Source of the DNA: Dasypus novemcinctus
Taxonomy: Eukaryota > Chordata > Mammalia > Cingulata > Dasypodidae
Length of the DNA stretch: 64,000 nt
Direction of reading: 5' to 3'
Assembly (NCBI RefSeq): GCF_030445035.2
Contig: NC_080680.1
Coordinates: 116,152,228 to 116,216,227, forward strand
Shown here: one piece after another, positions 46,515 to 59,575 of the stretch
Numbering within the stretch: the stretch's first letter is position 1
Layout: each line of letters opens with the position of its first letter
Made by a program: the position numbers and the translations under genes
The notes under the pieces: model-generated
What the model was told of the DNA's origin: nothing
The model's database searches: none
The model's input: the letters and a program-made list of their open reading frames with translations, nothing else

Positions 46515-47640
46515 CATTTACTGGTAGTTATGGCCAGGGCAAACAGCCAAGAAAAAGAAATAAAATGCATCCAGATTTGAAAGGAAGAAATAACATGATC
46601 TCTATTTGTAGATGGCATGAACTTGTATATAGAAAGTCCTAAAGAATCTCTGAAGGGAAGCAGACTTGGCCCAATGGTTAGGGCGTCCGCCTACCACATA
46701 GGAGGTCCACAGTTCAAACTCCCGGCCTTCTTGACCCATGTGGAGCTGGCCCATGCACAGTGCTGATGCGTGCAAGAAGTGCCATGCCACGCAGAGGTGT
46801 CCCCCGCGTAGGGGAGTCCCACGTGCAAGGAGTGTGCCCCATAAGGAGAGCCGCCCAGCACGAAAGAAAGTGCAGCCTGCCAGCAGTGGCACTGCACACA
46901 CAGAGAGCTGACACAGCAAGATTACACAACAAAAAGAAACACAGATTCCCAGTGCCGCTGATAAGGATGGAAGCAGTCACTGAAGAACACACAGCGAATG
47001 GACACAGAGAGCAGACAACGGTGGGGCGGGGGGTGGGGGGGAGTGGATGGGAAGAGAAATAAATAAAAAATAAATCTTTAAAAAAAAAGAATTTATTAGA
47101 AAACTGTTAAAACTAATAAATTCAGTAAGATTTCATGATACAACACCAATATAGAAAAATCAGTTGGATTTCTATGCAGTAGCAATGAATAACCCCAAAA
47201 TGAAATTAAGTAAGCAATTCCACTTACAAGAGCATAAAAAATAATAGAATACTTTGAAATAAGCTTAATGTAATAAGCACAAAACTTATACTTTGTAAAC
47301 TACAAAACACTGTTCAAATATGCTAAAAAGACCTAAATAAATGGAAATACATCTCAAGTTCAGGATCAGAATAGATAATATTGTTACAATTGCAAAACTT
47401 TCCAAATTGAACTACAAATTCAAAGCTATCCCTATCAAAATCTCAACTGGTTCCTTTTCAGAAATTGACAAACTGGCACTGAAATTCATAAAGAATTTCA
47501 AGTTACACAGCATAGCCAAAACAATCTGGAAAATATAACAAAGTTGGAGGATGAACAAATCCTGTTTCAAAAATGTACTACAAAGACACTGGAAGAAAGA
47601 CAGTGTGCTACTAGCCTAAGGACAGACAAAAAATCTTAAA
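46515..47640 (+). mobile_element. L1 RT fragment, sense
   Basis: ORF2 text from just before the RT catalytic box to the thumb region (AAGAAAAAGAAATAAAATGC, GGATACAACACC-like text, ACTACAAATTCAAAGCTATCCC). The catalytic box reads FVDG at 46605-46616 in place of FADD, so a catalytic aspartate is lost. A DAS SINE is inserted at 46652. Confidence 0.85.
46652..47086 (+). mobile_element. DAS-type SINE, full length
   Basis: Sense copy with A-box (TTGGCCCAATGGTTAGGGC) and B-box (AGTTCAAACTC), ending in AAATAAATAAAAAATAAATC plus poly(A). The host L1 text resumes after AAAGAAT, which occurs at 46641-46647 and again after the poly(A): a short target-site duplication. Confidence 0.9.
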
Positions 47641-47969
47641 AATGTCTCATTATGTTCTGAGTTATATGAATATGAAGGGAATTCTTCAAAATTTCAGAGA
47701 AAGAAAGTTCCCTGGTTCCTAAGGTTTAAGCATGACAACAGAAAGAACAATTCCTTCCTTCTTCTCTTATGGGTCACAGCAGCCCCTGCTATTTCTGCTT
47801 CTTTCCAATGCTTTTTGTACATATTTATATTTCTTTACAGTACACTTTTTAGGAATTCTCATGTCATTAAAGAATTTGTCACTTGGTGAAATCATTACTT
47901 TTTTTCTTAAAATTACACTTGAGATGATCTATCATATACTGGGGAAGGATATATAAGCTGAAATCTTAA
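47641..47969. other. No recognisable feature
   Basis: Nothing recognised. Confidence 0.4.
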
Positions 47970-48125
47970 CTCAACAACTTATTAGGTCTACGGTCTTATA
48001 TAAGTTACTTACCTACTCTTAGTTTCTGGGCCTTCATATACAGAAAGGAAATAGCAAAGGTTCGCAGGAGTATAATGAGTATCAAATGAAATGATACAGG
48101 TAAAGTGAATATAAAATGGTTTCAA
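47970..48125 (+). mobile_element. MIR SINE fragment
   Basis: Order of AACTCAACAACTTATTAGG, AAGTTACTTACCTACTCTTAG and AATGAGTATCAAATGAAATGATAC matches MIR in sense, diverged. Confidence 0.5.
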
Positions 48126-50402
48126 GTGAGTATGATGCATGGATATTTTGTGGTTCAATAGATACTTAATTCTTCATTAGAATATAGTATATCGTAATTA
48201 ACATAGTAGGGAACTTGGATTGAGCTTCTCAAACAACTGAAGTCCAAGTGTTAGACTTCTCACATTCTGGCTATGACTTCAAATATTTCTGCATTTCTGG
48301 GACTAGATTTTCTCTCTTGTAAAGTTGGGGAAATATTAGCTTCTTGAAGACACTTCACGAGGATCCAGTATTATGATCTAGAGACACTGTGTTGGAAACT
48401 ATATGTACTCTCCCAAAGTTGTTTTTTTTTTTTTTTTTTCATCCATTTATTTACTTATGCACTAATTCAACAAATCTATAGAAATAGCATACTATGTTCC
48501 AGGCATTGGATTTAGGTGGGTGCTTGGTATGCACTACTCCATCTTCCCATTTCATAGGATTATATGCTCATTATGATGAAGCTATTTTAGAATTTCTTAA
48601 AGTTACATAAAATCTACATTTTAGAAACAAGAAAAGAACTACAGAAGAAATATAAATGTTTTCCCATTACCTGCTGATATTTAGTTGTGCATGGAAATAT
48701 AGCCTGATCAGATCTATTGTTCATGCTCTATCTGATTCACTACATTTTTCAGGAAGAGACTTGCATATTAATATTGTATTTAAAGACACCTCAAGAGATA
48801 TTAAAGACTTGATGATACTAGTAATTTACCACAAATAAAAGCTAAATGACAGAGTCCAACCTCTGAAGAGATGGCAGTGGTAGGTGACTGGTCTGGTGTA
48901 TGTAAGAAATGCAAACTGAAACCAACGCTGGAAGCAGCTTAGCAGCTTCTACTGCCCTGATGAAAAACCATAGCTGTGGTGATGCTGACAGGAACAAGAA
49001 ACAAATTAGAGGCAAGTCCCTTATCTTCGTTCAATTTTTAAATCCCCACCATTCTTTTCGCAGGGTTTGACAGAAGCCAACTGGCAAAGGAAAAATCCTA
49101 AATTATAAAAAAGAACATAGAAAAGTGGGTTTTAAGCTGAAAGACAAGAGTTTAATATCATTAAAGTTGCTCCATAGAAGAAGAGATGACAATTTTGTGC
49201 CTACTAATACTAATTCTTTAAGAAATATTAAATACACCTAACACAAATAATAATCAAATATCCAATGTGTTGTGTATGGATTAACTCGACCTTATCAAAC
49301 ATAAACAATTACTTATTAACAAAAAATAGAGGTATCATGGACTTACTCGTACAAATTAGAACTACAGTCTATTACTTTAGATTTGTGTTCTATATTTCAT
49401 CTCCTATAGACACTCCAAAGGGCTAGGTAAAGGGGAGAACTTCTTTCCTCTACTGGCCATCTCTGACCCAATTTCCCCAAGGAAAGTGGGACTTCCATGC
49501 TTTACTTGGTGCTCTCTTCAGTCAATAAAGCTCATCTCCATCTTGGACACTTTCTGCCTTATTCTCCAGTCCCCTAAACCATGTAGCAATCAGTCCGTTG
49601 AGCAGTTTGGTCCTTTTTCTTCTGCCATTGTTTGTTCTCATACTGTAACTTTGTCAATCTCCAGTTCTCTCACCATTTGAGAGGTATTGTGATGAATACA
49701 GAGTAGAAAAAAGGTCTCCTTACAACCTAATATTTTCTCAAAGTCCAAGAGAAACACTCTGCTACCATGTCATACATATTTTTAATTTAAAACTTAGAGT
49801 GCAATACCAGGGGACTTTTCAGTTATTTTAGTCTTATTAGGTACCCAATCTCAGAAATGCTGTAGTAGCTAGTGAATAAAACTGTTCCTCTACATTATAG
49901 TACACATCACAAAAGAAAATAAAAAGCAATGTCCTAACTATCAAGTGCTGTTCATATGCCAAAAAGTCAATTTAGTTTATTAAAAAAATAACACATTTAG
50001 TCAGCTTTCTTTCTGAATAACCTATTTTGCCTCAGATATGACAAGAATACATTTCTGATTTCATCTTTATGTGGCTCATTTATTTATTAAAAAAAGGTTG
50101 CTGAGAAACTAATTTGCGCCAGCCTCTGTTCTAAGCCTTGAGCTGATAGGTGCAGTAGAAACAAACAGTAAAGTAACTGACAAATTCAAAAGTGACTAAA
50201 TACTGCAATGTCATGTGCTGATTACTATTCTAAATTAGGTAACGATGTAGTCAGTTACAGGGAATGAAGCCCTTTTGAATAGAAAGAATAACTTTCACCA
50301 TGATAACTTTCTAAAGTTTTAAAAGTAATTCATTCTCCCTGGTGATTCCTAAGGTATTCTTAACATTTTGTATTTCCATATTTTCGAAAACCATTAGAGT
50401 GT
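48126..50402. other. Unclassified intergenic sequence
   Basis: A weak MIR-like patch at 48230-48400 and a poly(T) run at 48421-48440 are the only features seen. No gene recognised upstream of the OR's 3' end. Confidence 0.35.
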
Positions 50403-50408
50403 TTTATT
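50403..50408 (-). promoter_or_regulatory. Candidate polyadenylation signal for the OR at 50530-51492
   Basis: AATAAA on minus, 122 nt past the stop codon. Plausible but unproven. Confidence 0.4.
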
Positions 50409-50529
50409 TCTTGAGTTAGTACAGAAGACTAATTTTGAATGATACATGAATTTGTTTCCCCATGGGAATTACCCCTTTCTGAATTTCATGTCTGCCATAA
50501 TTTCAAACACTGAGTCACATTGTAAATGT

Positions 50530-51492
50530 TCATCTTCTGTCAGAGAAGAGTTTCTTCCCCAGCATATTCTTCACAGCAGCCTTTACATCCTTGTTCCTCA
50601 GACTATAGATGAGAGGATTGAGCATGGGGGTCATTACTCCATAGAAGAGGGAGATAAGGGCTTCAGTGATGTCTTCATTAACAGTGTCAACAGCAGCTTT
50701 AGACTTGGGCTTTGCATACATGAAGAAGATAGTTCCATAGAATATAATCACCACTGTCAGGTGGGCTGAGCAGGTGGAGAAAGCCTTCTGTTTTCCTTCA
50801 GTGGATGGGATCCTCAGAATGGTGGCAACAATAAATATGTAAGAGATGAAAATTACCAGCAGTGGAATCACCAGAAACATCAGATTTGACCCTGTCATGC
50901 TGATCACATTGGTAGAAATGTTGGCACAGGCCAGTTTCAGGATAGCCAGAATTTCACAGACAAAATGGTGAATGACGTTATTAGCACAGAATGGTAATTG
51001 TATCGTGAGAGATGTCTGCACCATGGAGTTCACCAGCCCAGCGACCCAACACCCAGCTGCCATGGGCACATAGGTACCCTTGCTCATGATGATGGGGTAC
51101 CTCAGTGGGTAGCAGATGGCCACGTAGCGGTCAAGTGCCATCATGCCCAGGAGAACACATTCAGTGCCCCCCATGGCAAAGGAAAGAAACATTTGCACCA
51201 TGCACCCTGAGAAGGAAACCCTTTTTCTTACTGTCAGGAAGCCATTAAGAATTAGTGGAACTGAGGAGCTCGTGTAGCAGATGTCCAGGAAGGAGAGATT
51301 ACAGAGGAAGAAATACATGGGGGTATGCAGGTGAGAATCATAGATGATTACTGTAATCAGGACTCCATTTCCCAGCAGGATCATCAGGTACATCCATAAA
51401 ACTAGCACAAAGAAAACTGTCTGGACCTTTGGGTGGGCAGAGAGCCCCACCAGGACAAATTCTGTCAACATGGACTCATTGGTCCTTTCCAT
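50530..51492 (-). CDS. Olfactory receptor, family 13 subfamily C-like
   Basis: Intact 320-residue odorant receptor, a seven-helix GPCR of olfactory cilia coupling to G-olf. Visible marks: glycosylation site N5-E-S; GN at 41-42; HTPMYFFL at 56-63; C96/97-region and loop cysteines C169, C179, C189; [10 protein letters not shown] at 118-127 with the DRY core kept but leucine at 120 where tyrosine or phenylalanine is usual; [13 protein letters not shown] at 236-248; [12 protein letters not shown] at 289-300. [15 protein letters not shown] and the TM6-TM7 region look like OR13C members. It is a paralogue of the receptor at 6003, in the same orientation about 44 kb away. The start is the first ATG after a splice-acceptor-like site. 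No frameshift or stop is seen, so it is probably functional; the one-to-one orthologue is uncertain. Confidence 0.96.
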   Translation of the reverse strand: MERTNESMLTEFVLVGLSAHPKVQTVFFVLVLWMYLMILLGNGVLITVIIYDSHLHTPMYFFLCNLSFLDICYTSSSVPLILNGFLTVRKRVSFSGCMVQMFLSFAMGGTECVLLGMMALDRYVAICYPLRYPIIMSKGTYVPMAAGCWVAGLVNSMVQTSLTIQLPFCANNVIHHFVCEILAILKLACANISTNVISMTGSNLMFLVIPLLVIFISYIFIVATILRIPSTEGKQKAFSTCSAHLTVVIIFYGTIFFMYAKPKSKAAVDTVNEDITEALISLFYGVMTPMLNPLIYSLRNKDVKAAVKNMLGKKLFSDRR

Positions 51493-51504
51493 GTTACATG
51501 TACT

Positions 51505-51545
51505 CTTTCTGCAACAGTCTATCTATGGATCATAGAACAGAAAAT
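51505..51545 (-). promoter_or_regulatory. Splice acceptor candidates of the OR coding exon
   Basis: On the minus strand TTTTCTGTTCTATGATCCATAG and then GACTGTTGCAG give two possible acceptors, with AG at about 51524-51523 and 51510-51509, leaving 17-31 nt of 5' UTR before the ATG. Confidence 0.5.
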
Positions 51546-52080
51546 TGTTAACACAGGGTCTATCAGAGGTATCTGTTGTTAAGCATCATATTCTGTTATT
51601 GAATCCTGTGTTTAGAGACAACAATGTAACAAAACAGGGCAAGATTTTTACTGCAAATTCAAGCCACCAGAGACGAATCCTAAACCTGACTTTCCCAGTT
51701 TCAGAGACAATACATTTGATTATAGGACCTTTGGCTCAGAAAGCAGTTTCTTGACCTTTCTACTAGTCTGTTTAAATATTGTCTGCAAATCAGTGGCCCA
51801 CAGTCTAGATCCAGCATGCATATGTGATTTGTTTGGCATTGACTGCCTGTGTCATGTTTTAACTAGAAGTCAACATTTTATAAACATGAGATGTTACATT
51901 AAAATCTGGATTTCTAGCTTAGTGTCAATTAAAGTAGAATATTTGAAAACATTGGACCTATTCATCATCATGGATCTCAGTTACATCTGGTTGATAGGAT
52001 TAGAAGCACTTCCATAGTCTGTTATATTTTAGTACAGTATAGTATAGTTTAATATGGTTTGGTAAAGTATAGCATAGATA
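51546..52080. other. No recognisable feature (upstream of OR gene)
   Basis: No promoter or upstream exon could be recognised; contains a (TATAGTTTAATATGG)-like patch at 52033-52080. Confidence 0.4.
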
Positions 52081-52082
52081 CT

Positions 52083-52250
52083 ATATGTTATTTATTTTAT
52101 TTTTTAAGTTTTTGATTACATATATGTTTTATCAAAAATACAGGGGATTCCTATATCCCCCTTTCACACTTTCCCACATTAACAACATCTTTTATTAGTG
52201 TGGTACATTTGTTACAATTGATGAACACATGTTGAGGCATTACTCTAAAT
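52083..52250 (-). mobile_element. L1 3' tail, antisense
   Basis: TGATTACATATATGTTTTATC, AATACAGGGGATTCCTATATCCCCC and TAGTGTGGTACATTTGTTAC are the terminal L1 3' end in reverse. Truncated at about 52250, where a sense L1 begins. Confidence 0.75.
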
Positions 52251-52255
52251 ATATG

Positions 52256-53398
52256 GGTATTAGTGATTGAGGGATGTTTGGGGAGGGATGCACATGGGAC
52301 TTTTCTCTAGGGTATATGAATATGTTCAAGTGCTCATGGGGTGTTGTCTTAGTGGGTGCAGACTCACACAATAACCAAAAGAATATTGAATTCCCATCCT
52401 GAGGAGTCCTTCTACATTCTCTGTTAAGAGTGGCAAGAAACCCCTGAGGACAGACCATTATGCCTGGCCCTTAATATTGATGATAGTACTTGCAAATCTT
52501 TTCTTGTGAAATTGAAGCTTAGCCTAGTATTATGTATTGCCTAAGGGTTCCCTCCTGAAAACCTCTTTGTTGCTAAAATATGGTCTCTCTCTAAGCCAAA
52601 CTCACTATGTAGATTCACTACATTTCCCTCTGGTGTAGGACATGACCCCTGGGGATGAGCCTCCCTGGTCCCAATGGATTATTACCAAGCACTGACTAGC
52701 AGTGTATCTGGAAAAAGACCTTGATCAAAAGGCGGAAATATTAAATGCAAATAAGTTTTTATGATTAAGAGATTTCAAAGTTAGTTGGGAATTCATCCAG
52801 AAGTTACACTATGCATGTCTCAGCAGGATCTATTTGACTGCCATATTGAACAGTGCCTCAAATGGTGGAGCTCCTGAGGGCTCTAGAGACAGTGAAACAC
52901 TATAAGCAGGGGAGACAATCTCAGGAATTTGGCAACCTGTCAGTGGGCCTTACTATTGAATTCATGCCTCCCAATGTAACAGAGTTAGACTCATTTCTAA
53001 TTTCCTTACACATGGCTCTTCTGCCCCTTTTATTTGAATATATAATTAGCATTATACTTGTTAAATATGTGTCCCAGAGACTTAAATCTTTGGTCTGTTC
53101 ATGTGCTGGTTGAGCCCTGAATCTCAGCATAGTTGCAACACCTACTTTCCAGTTCATTGGACTTATCCAGGATAACTAACAAAAGGAAGATGATGGACAA
53201 TGCTCATCCCCCAAAACAGAGAATATCTACAACAGCAAGCAAGACAATTCCATCCAACTGCCTCATGGGATCTAAGCCCCACTCTCAATCAGAAACAGAG
53301 AGGACATCTCTATCCCAAAATCCCTTATATTTTTTTGATATAACATTTATGTAATCTAAGCTTCCTTAAAAATAAAAAATAAAGTGTTAAAAAAAATT
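52256..53398 (+). mobile_element. L1 3' UTR, sense
   Basis: GATGAGCCTCCCTGGTCCCA, TCCAGTTCATTGGACTTATCC and the end TAATCTAAGCTTCCTTAAAAATAAA plus an A-rich tail give about 1.1 kb of sense L1 3' region with its own tail. Because both this and the neighbour at 52083 keep a 3' end, they are two insertions, not one inverted copy. Confidence 0.75.
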
Positions 53399-53399
53399 G

Positions 53400-53680
53400 G
53401 GTAGGACCTAGTGACACCAGTACTGGGAATATGTTCCAGATAAATTCTTGTCTAGGGCTATAAGAGGATAAGCATAAGGATGCCCATCATTACAGTGTTT
53501 GGAAAAGGAAGTTGGAAGCATCTCACTATCCATCATTAGAGGAATAGTTCACCCAAGTGTATATGCAGTATGGAACAGTTTGCAGAAATCAGAAGAAAAT
53601 CAACTACAAGTCCACACAACAACATTAATAGATCTTTGAGAAGCAGCTGAAAAATGGTAAGCCATTTTTTTACTTATAGC
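53400..53680 (+). mobile_element. Old L1 fragment, sense
   Basis: ACTGGGAATATGTTCCAGATAAATTC, AAGTTGGAAGCATCTC and CAGTATGGAACAGTTTGCAG resemble late L1 text, diverged. Confidence 0.45.
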
Positions 53681-54044
53681 ACAATAAAATTTATTTAAAT
53701 TGAAAAACAATTTTTATAAGGATACATGCATTTTTTAGGGACAAATCAATCATATTATTATGGGATGTAGGAGGTAAGTAACAGTAATAGAATTGATAAC
53801 AGGAGAAAATAGTAGGCCTTACAAGAACTGGGGCAATTAATAAGTAATATAAAAAAGAATATGTTGTACTTAGGTCTGAAACTTAAAAGAAATCAGACAA
53901 AGACATATACCAAAAGCAAAAAGGGCCATATAAGGCATATATCGATGAAGAAGCTTTGATAAGAATTGTAGTTTTAATAGTGAGGGAAATTATAAAGGGA
54001 TGATCACAAGTGTAAAAACAAAGGAAGGTTGGCTTCTTTTTTTA
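53681..54044. other. No recognisable feature
   Basis: A-rich; nothing recognised. Confidence 0.4.
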
Positions 54045-54237
54045 ATTTTTACATTTTTATTTTATTATCTTTAAAAAAAAAAGATACATGGATCACACAA
54101 AATGTTACATTAAAAAATATAAGGTGTTCCCATATACCCCACTCCCCACACTCCCCACTTCTCCCACATTTTGACAACTTCTTTCATTAGTGCAGTACAT
54201 TCATTGCATTTGATAAGCACATTTTAGAGCATTTCTA
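54045..54237 (-). mobile_element. L1 3' tail, antisense, truncated
   Basis: AAAGATACATGGATCACACAAAATG, TAAAAAATATAAGGTGTTCCC and a C-rich tract, then truncation after about 190 bp. Confidence 0.85.
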
Positions 54238-55449
54238 CAGAATTCTAATATGAAAAACAACATAACAGATTGTGGGAAAAAAATAAGATACCAAAGAAAA
54301 AAAGGTGTCAAAGTTTAGTGAAACCAGGCATTTAAAAAAATGAAACTTTTAATCTAGCAAAAGAAAATGTATCTATATATACCTCAGACATAAGATGAGT
54401 TGCTTAACCATGAAGGAGGTCAAGTTCCCAAAGGCAACGGAAGGCAGGGCTTACCCAAAAGATTTCAAGTCTTGTGGTTCTATTGCATTGTTATCCTTAA
54501 TGTGCAGATGGATGAATCTGGCCTTCTTATTAACCCAGTTCCATTAAATATGCCATTTATATAGGTAACTTCTTTGATTTGATAAGGAATGTCTTTGATT
54601 TGACTCAGCATTTCCCTTCCAATGATAAACATCTGTTTGTAACTTGAATACAAGGAAGGGACTGAGCAGAGGAATTTATTGGGCTTTATGTTTTCCATTG
54701 TTAAGCACATTACTCTGTTTTAGAGTATTGGAGGGCTACTGTGTATCCACCCCAGTGAATGAGATCCAGTCTCTTCTTGTTAACAAATAACAGTGTGTGG
54801 ATTTAAGGGACAGAATGTGGACCTTGTGAAAGCAGTACAGCATGGCTACCAGATTTCCCTGGTGAAGTCTCTGAATCACTACACATGTTTCATCCAAAGT
54901 TCCAGAGTAAATGTTATTAGACTGACTTCAAAGAATGGGAGATCATCCGAGAGAGGGGTAAGATGAGAGTTCATCATGCCAGTTGTATGTGGCTTGGATG
55001 TGTTGAGGAGGAACAGTGTGAGATAATGGGCAGAGACCAAAATGCATTCATGGGGCAGCAATGGTATTCAGACAAAATGAAGGAAGAAAGTTTGGTGGGC
55101 TCTTCTCACCAATATTCAACTGTTTTCAGGAATTAAGCATGATGGTTTATGTTTTGTAGAACTGCAATTATGGCTTCTTAGTGCCATCATTGGTTCTTCC
55201 TCTGGCTTGTAGAGAACCTGACCCAAAAGTCATCATCATTTGGGGTGATACATATAGTAATTTTAGGTCAAATTCATATCAAAAAAGTCGATTTTCACAT
55301 AAGAAAAAGGCAATCTTTCCATATCCTTGGAGCTCTCAACTAAGTCCTTAATATTCAGTGAAAATCAAAGGATATCTAGGTTAACTGGGAAAGAAAAAGC
55401 AAAGTTCTCTTGGGTCTTTCAGAGCTAGGTCTTGAAATGATCAGCTAAA
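54238..55449. other. Unclassified intergenic sequence
   Basis: Two short minus-strand ORFs (54480-54710, 54879-55061) lie in tandem in a GC-moderate block and could be debris of a retroelement, but I recognise no domain. Confidence 0.3.
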
Positions 55450-56255
55450 CTAATTAAAGTTTTATATTAACTGCCCTACTACTAGGTATATACCCAGAAA
55501 AATTGAGACAGGGACTCAAACAGATATTTGTACAGCACACCACTCTTTTTAATGGCATTATTCACAATTGCCAAAAGAGAGAAACAACCAAGTGCCCATC
55601 AACTGATGAATAGATACACAAAATGTGATATACATACAAGGGAATGTTATTCAACTATAAAAAGCAATGAGGTCCTGATACATGTGACAGCATGGATGAA
55701 CCTTGAAGACATCATTTTGAGTGAAATATACCAGACACAAAAGGACAAATGCTGTATGATTTCACTGATAGTAAGTAAATAATTAAAATAAGCAAATTCA
55801 CAGAATGAGAATTTAGAATGTAGGTTATCAAGGGATAGGGTGAGACTAGGGAGTGGGAAACTAAGGCTTAAAATGCATAGGTTTCATATTTGGAGCAATA
55901 AAAATGTTTTGGTAATGAATGGGGGTGATGGTAACATAACATTGTGGACACAATTAACAATACTGCATTATATTTCTGAATGTAGTTAAAGAAGGAAATA
56001 TTAGGTTGAATGTTAACAGAATAAAAATTAAAATAAAAATCCATGGACCTACACTACACAGTAAACCTTAAGTTAAACCGTGGACTTTAATATTAATAGT
56101 ACAATTATAATAAAAATGTGCTTTCACCAATTATACAAATGTTCCACACTAATGCAAGGTGCTAATAATAGTATGGTATATGGGAATCCTGTATTTCATG
56201 CATGATTATTCAGTAAACCTAAACCTTCTCTAATAAAGAACAAAAAGGGGAATGG
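55450..56255 (+). mobile_element. L1 3' end, sense
   Basis: CCTACTACTAGGTATATACCC, TCACAATTGCCAAAAGAGAG and GTATGATTTCACTGATAGTAAG are the last part of ORF2 and the 3' UTR of an L1. Confidence 0.8.
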
Positions 56256-59200
56256 GGGAAGACTAGAACATAAACGATTCTTATTCAAACTTGGTTATTT
56301 GATAGGCATTAAAGAAAAGGGCTGGCATACTTTGTTGCAATGAGAAATTTGAGCCTTCCAGAGAAAATAAGAAATTCTGAAATCTTGTATCTGCCACGTG
56401 AGCTGGACAGCTCCCCAATTCTTGGAGATTTGATGATATTGACAAACATGACTTTGTGATATTATACCATGAAATGTGTCACCATTTGGAAGACCTTTAT
56501 AGCTAAGTGAGCAAGTATTTCCCAAATGACTAGTGCAGGATACAGAATCACGTATGCATGAAAGGTCCAGTCAAAGAGAAATAGAATAATGCATTTTTAA
56601 GTATCAGATTTCCAAAAGTTCACTAATATAGCTTCAGAAAACACATTGAACTTACCTTAAAGAAACAAGTATTAAGTTTGGGTATAATAGCAAAGCAGAC
56701 TATCCATAATTATCAGAATATGTTCTTAAAATACTTCCTCCCTTTACACCTACATATTTGTGTGAGGTCACCTTTTCTTCATACACTTCAGTGAAAACAA
56801 TATATTACAACAAAATAGCTTGAGTGCAAAAGCAGATATGAAAATCCAATTTCTTTTATTAAGCCAGATTTTAAAGAGATTTTAAAAAAATATAACGCAA
56901 TGTCGCTTCTTATACATTGGTTTTATTTTGAAAAATATAGTTCTATAAAAAAGCAATTATTTATGATAAAAATATTAAGTGGAAAATAAAGTATATTTAG
57001 CTTAATTGGTAAATAAAGTGTATCTAGCTTAATTTGTAAGGTAAGGCCAAAGCTCTGTTGAGCCCTCCATAGTTAGGTTTTAAATGATCATCTAATTTAA
57101 CAAAAGTTATATTGACTGTCCCATTCTGCCTGGATCTATCAGCTTTGTTCACTTCTGAGTATAAAGTACACTCCACGGAATGAATGGAATTACTACAACG
57201 TTTATTTCTCTCAAGGCCAAAGGATATTTCTTCATGCAGGTATTTCAGCACTTGTTAAACAGCTTAATGTTATCCTTTCATGTGATTTTATAATTTTAAA
57301 GCTTATAGGGAAATTTGTCCTAAGCTATTGCTCTTTCATTTTAGAAACAAGGATTATGATGCTGAGAGAAAGTCAAAGCCTTACTAGTATTCTGTGTACA
57401 ATTGTGCATAGGAAGTGAGTGACTTTAAGTCTCACCCTCTTTCCAAAGCACTGCATTATCTCAGATAGGAAATATATGCTGTGTAAATCTCAGCTGGTTT
57501 AATGACAATCAGAGAGAAGCTGCAGAATTGAGTGGACAATTAAATCAAAGCAGAATGCCAGGAATATTGAGAATATGACAACCACATACTTACACACTGG
57601 GCATTTTCTGCTACTAATGAAAGTACTTTATTAAATACAGGAGTAGCTGGCATAAATGCTCATATGTATATGCATATATATATATGTATATATATAAACA
57701 TCTCTGATAGCCAAGATTAATCCATGTCAGTAGTAAACAAAATAAGGCAGTGCTAACAGCCTGTGGTAGACTTCTGCCTGCACACAATTTACTCTCTGGA
57801 CCATAAATAACACCGGGTAGAGCTCACTCTGGAACTCAGGGTTCTTGGAGCACTAAGACAAAGAGCTACTGACCACAAATGATCCTGGACCAAAGGACTT
57901 GCAGCAAGGGATCACGGAAGAGGGGTTTTGTGCCCATTCATGTTGAGAGAGAGGTATATAGGAGTCATATTTTTGTCTTAATTTTTGTACATTACTTTGA
58001 ACATAAGTGTACAAGTATTATATTTGAACTATTGAAAAATCTTTCAAACATCGTGGTACTACCATTTTGGAAATAGTTTAATTGAATTGTTTTTTTTTTT
58101 TCCAGCAGATTATAGGTCCAATAATAGGGTCAAATTGTTTGGCTTTTGAAGAAAATGGAAGCTAACATACCTGCTTGGTAAGTTAGAACACCTGACTGAA
58201 GGATTCAAATTTTCTTCTCTATCTTCAGGGAGGGCAAGCAGAATACATACTTCTTAAAGAGACATGTGTGATATTGGAAGATAGACTCAACTTGGTTTAG
58301 AATACCTAGATATGAATTGAAGACTGGGGGCTTCCTTTTTTCTCTTCTTTAAAAGAAGACAATTCCTGCCTAAGAACATTCTTGGAAAATTACCAAAACA
58401 ATGACCTATCAGACAATCTGGAAAATTGGAAATATCCAATTAAAACAGATAAAACATAGAAGAAGATATCCGTATTTGAGAAACAGAATTTAGGAAAACA
58501 GAAGATGGAATATGATATCATTTATGTACTTCTGGCCCTGAGGAATGGTTTCCTTTCCTGGATTTGAGATCAGCCTTCTTGCCTAAGAGCTTCTTTGCTT
58601 TACAGCCTCATAAATGCCACCAGTTTATATAATAATGAATAAGATATGGTGAAAGGATATTGCTGAGAATGATGCAGCAAGCAGGATGCTCTAATTATTT
58701 ATTTTCAAGTTTGAACTTACCAGTAGATTATGCCTCGGGTAAAACTGATAGAGAAAGAGATGTAATATACCCAATTATCAGGTGCAGGGTTTCTTGGGGT
58801 GTTTTTTGTGACCCCAGTGCTTCTCTACATTTTGAGCTCCAGTAAAATCCTCCAAAGGACCAGCTGTTAGCATTTCAAGGCCATTTAAATTCTTAATGAG
58901 GAGGGAGGGGAGAGCATCGAATATTTGCAACAAATTGAAATTAGTAAACATAGAGGATTAGAAACTTTCCAAGACTCCAGGGACAATGTCCCACAGACCC
59001 AATTAGGACAGCTAAATTCTTGTAGTAATGGTATTCAAATAAGAAGCAAATATTGTGTTATATTTTAGCACAATATTTGAAGGTTTTAAGATTCAAATAA
59101 ACAATGTTTAATAAGCATTGCTTTTAAAAAAATAATCTATCTGAAAAACCCAAACCCATCATTTGTCACAGGAATGCATCTTCCTTTCTCAAATTTTTTT

Positions 59201-59369
59201 CTATCTAACCTCTGTTAGATAAGCCCACTTTTTAAATGTTAATTTCTCTTTTGCCCACATACATATTTCTTCTTTAGTTCATTCTAAATGAAATAAGTTA
59301 GGTTGTTCAGACACCCGTCATTTAATGTCAAAGTATTTGTTGCTGAGCACTGAGAGGGGGAAATTTTTC
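56256..59369. other. No recognisable feature, 3.1 kb
   Basis: AT-rich intergenic DNA with a (TA)n-rich patch at 57661-57697. No gene, MIR or L1 recognised; very old repeats may be present. Confidence 0.35.
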
Positions 59370-59575
59370 CATACATTTTACATAGCTTTAATTTTCCTGA
59401 TCCTTATTTGTGTATTATGAGATACATGTTATTATTATCTTCATTTTATGGATTTGGTAATTGGGGAACAAAAAAGTAAAGTATCTTTTTCAAGATTGTA
59501 TGTGTTCTAAGAGATGGGAGCTGGGAATAAATTCCAGACAGCCTGGCAGAATATATATTCTTAACCTCTAGAGAT
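59370..59575 (-). mobile_element. MIR SINE, antisense
   Basis: TTATTATTATCTTCATTTTATGGATTTGG, AAGATTGTATGTG and GGGAGCTGGGAATAAATTCCAGACAG follow reverse-strand MIR. Confidence 0.65.

Noticed and set aside
50998-51210. Plus-strand ORF opposite the OR
   Set aside because: It is the antisense shadow of the receptor gene.
52083-53398. Single 5'-inverted L1
   Set aside because: Both halves keep their own 3' end and tail, so two separate insertions fit better than twin priming.
54480-55061. Two tandem minus-strand ORFs as a possible gene
   Set aside because: No recognisable domain, no acceptable start context or splice structure; likely chance or old retroelement debris.
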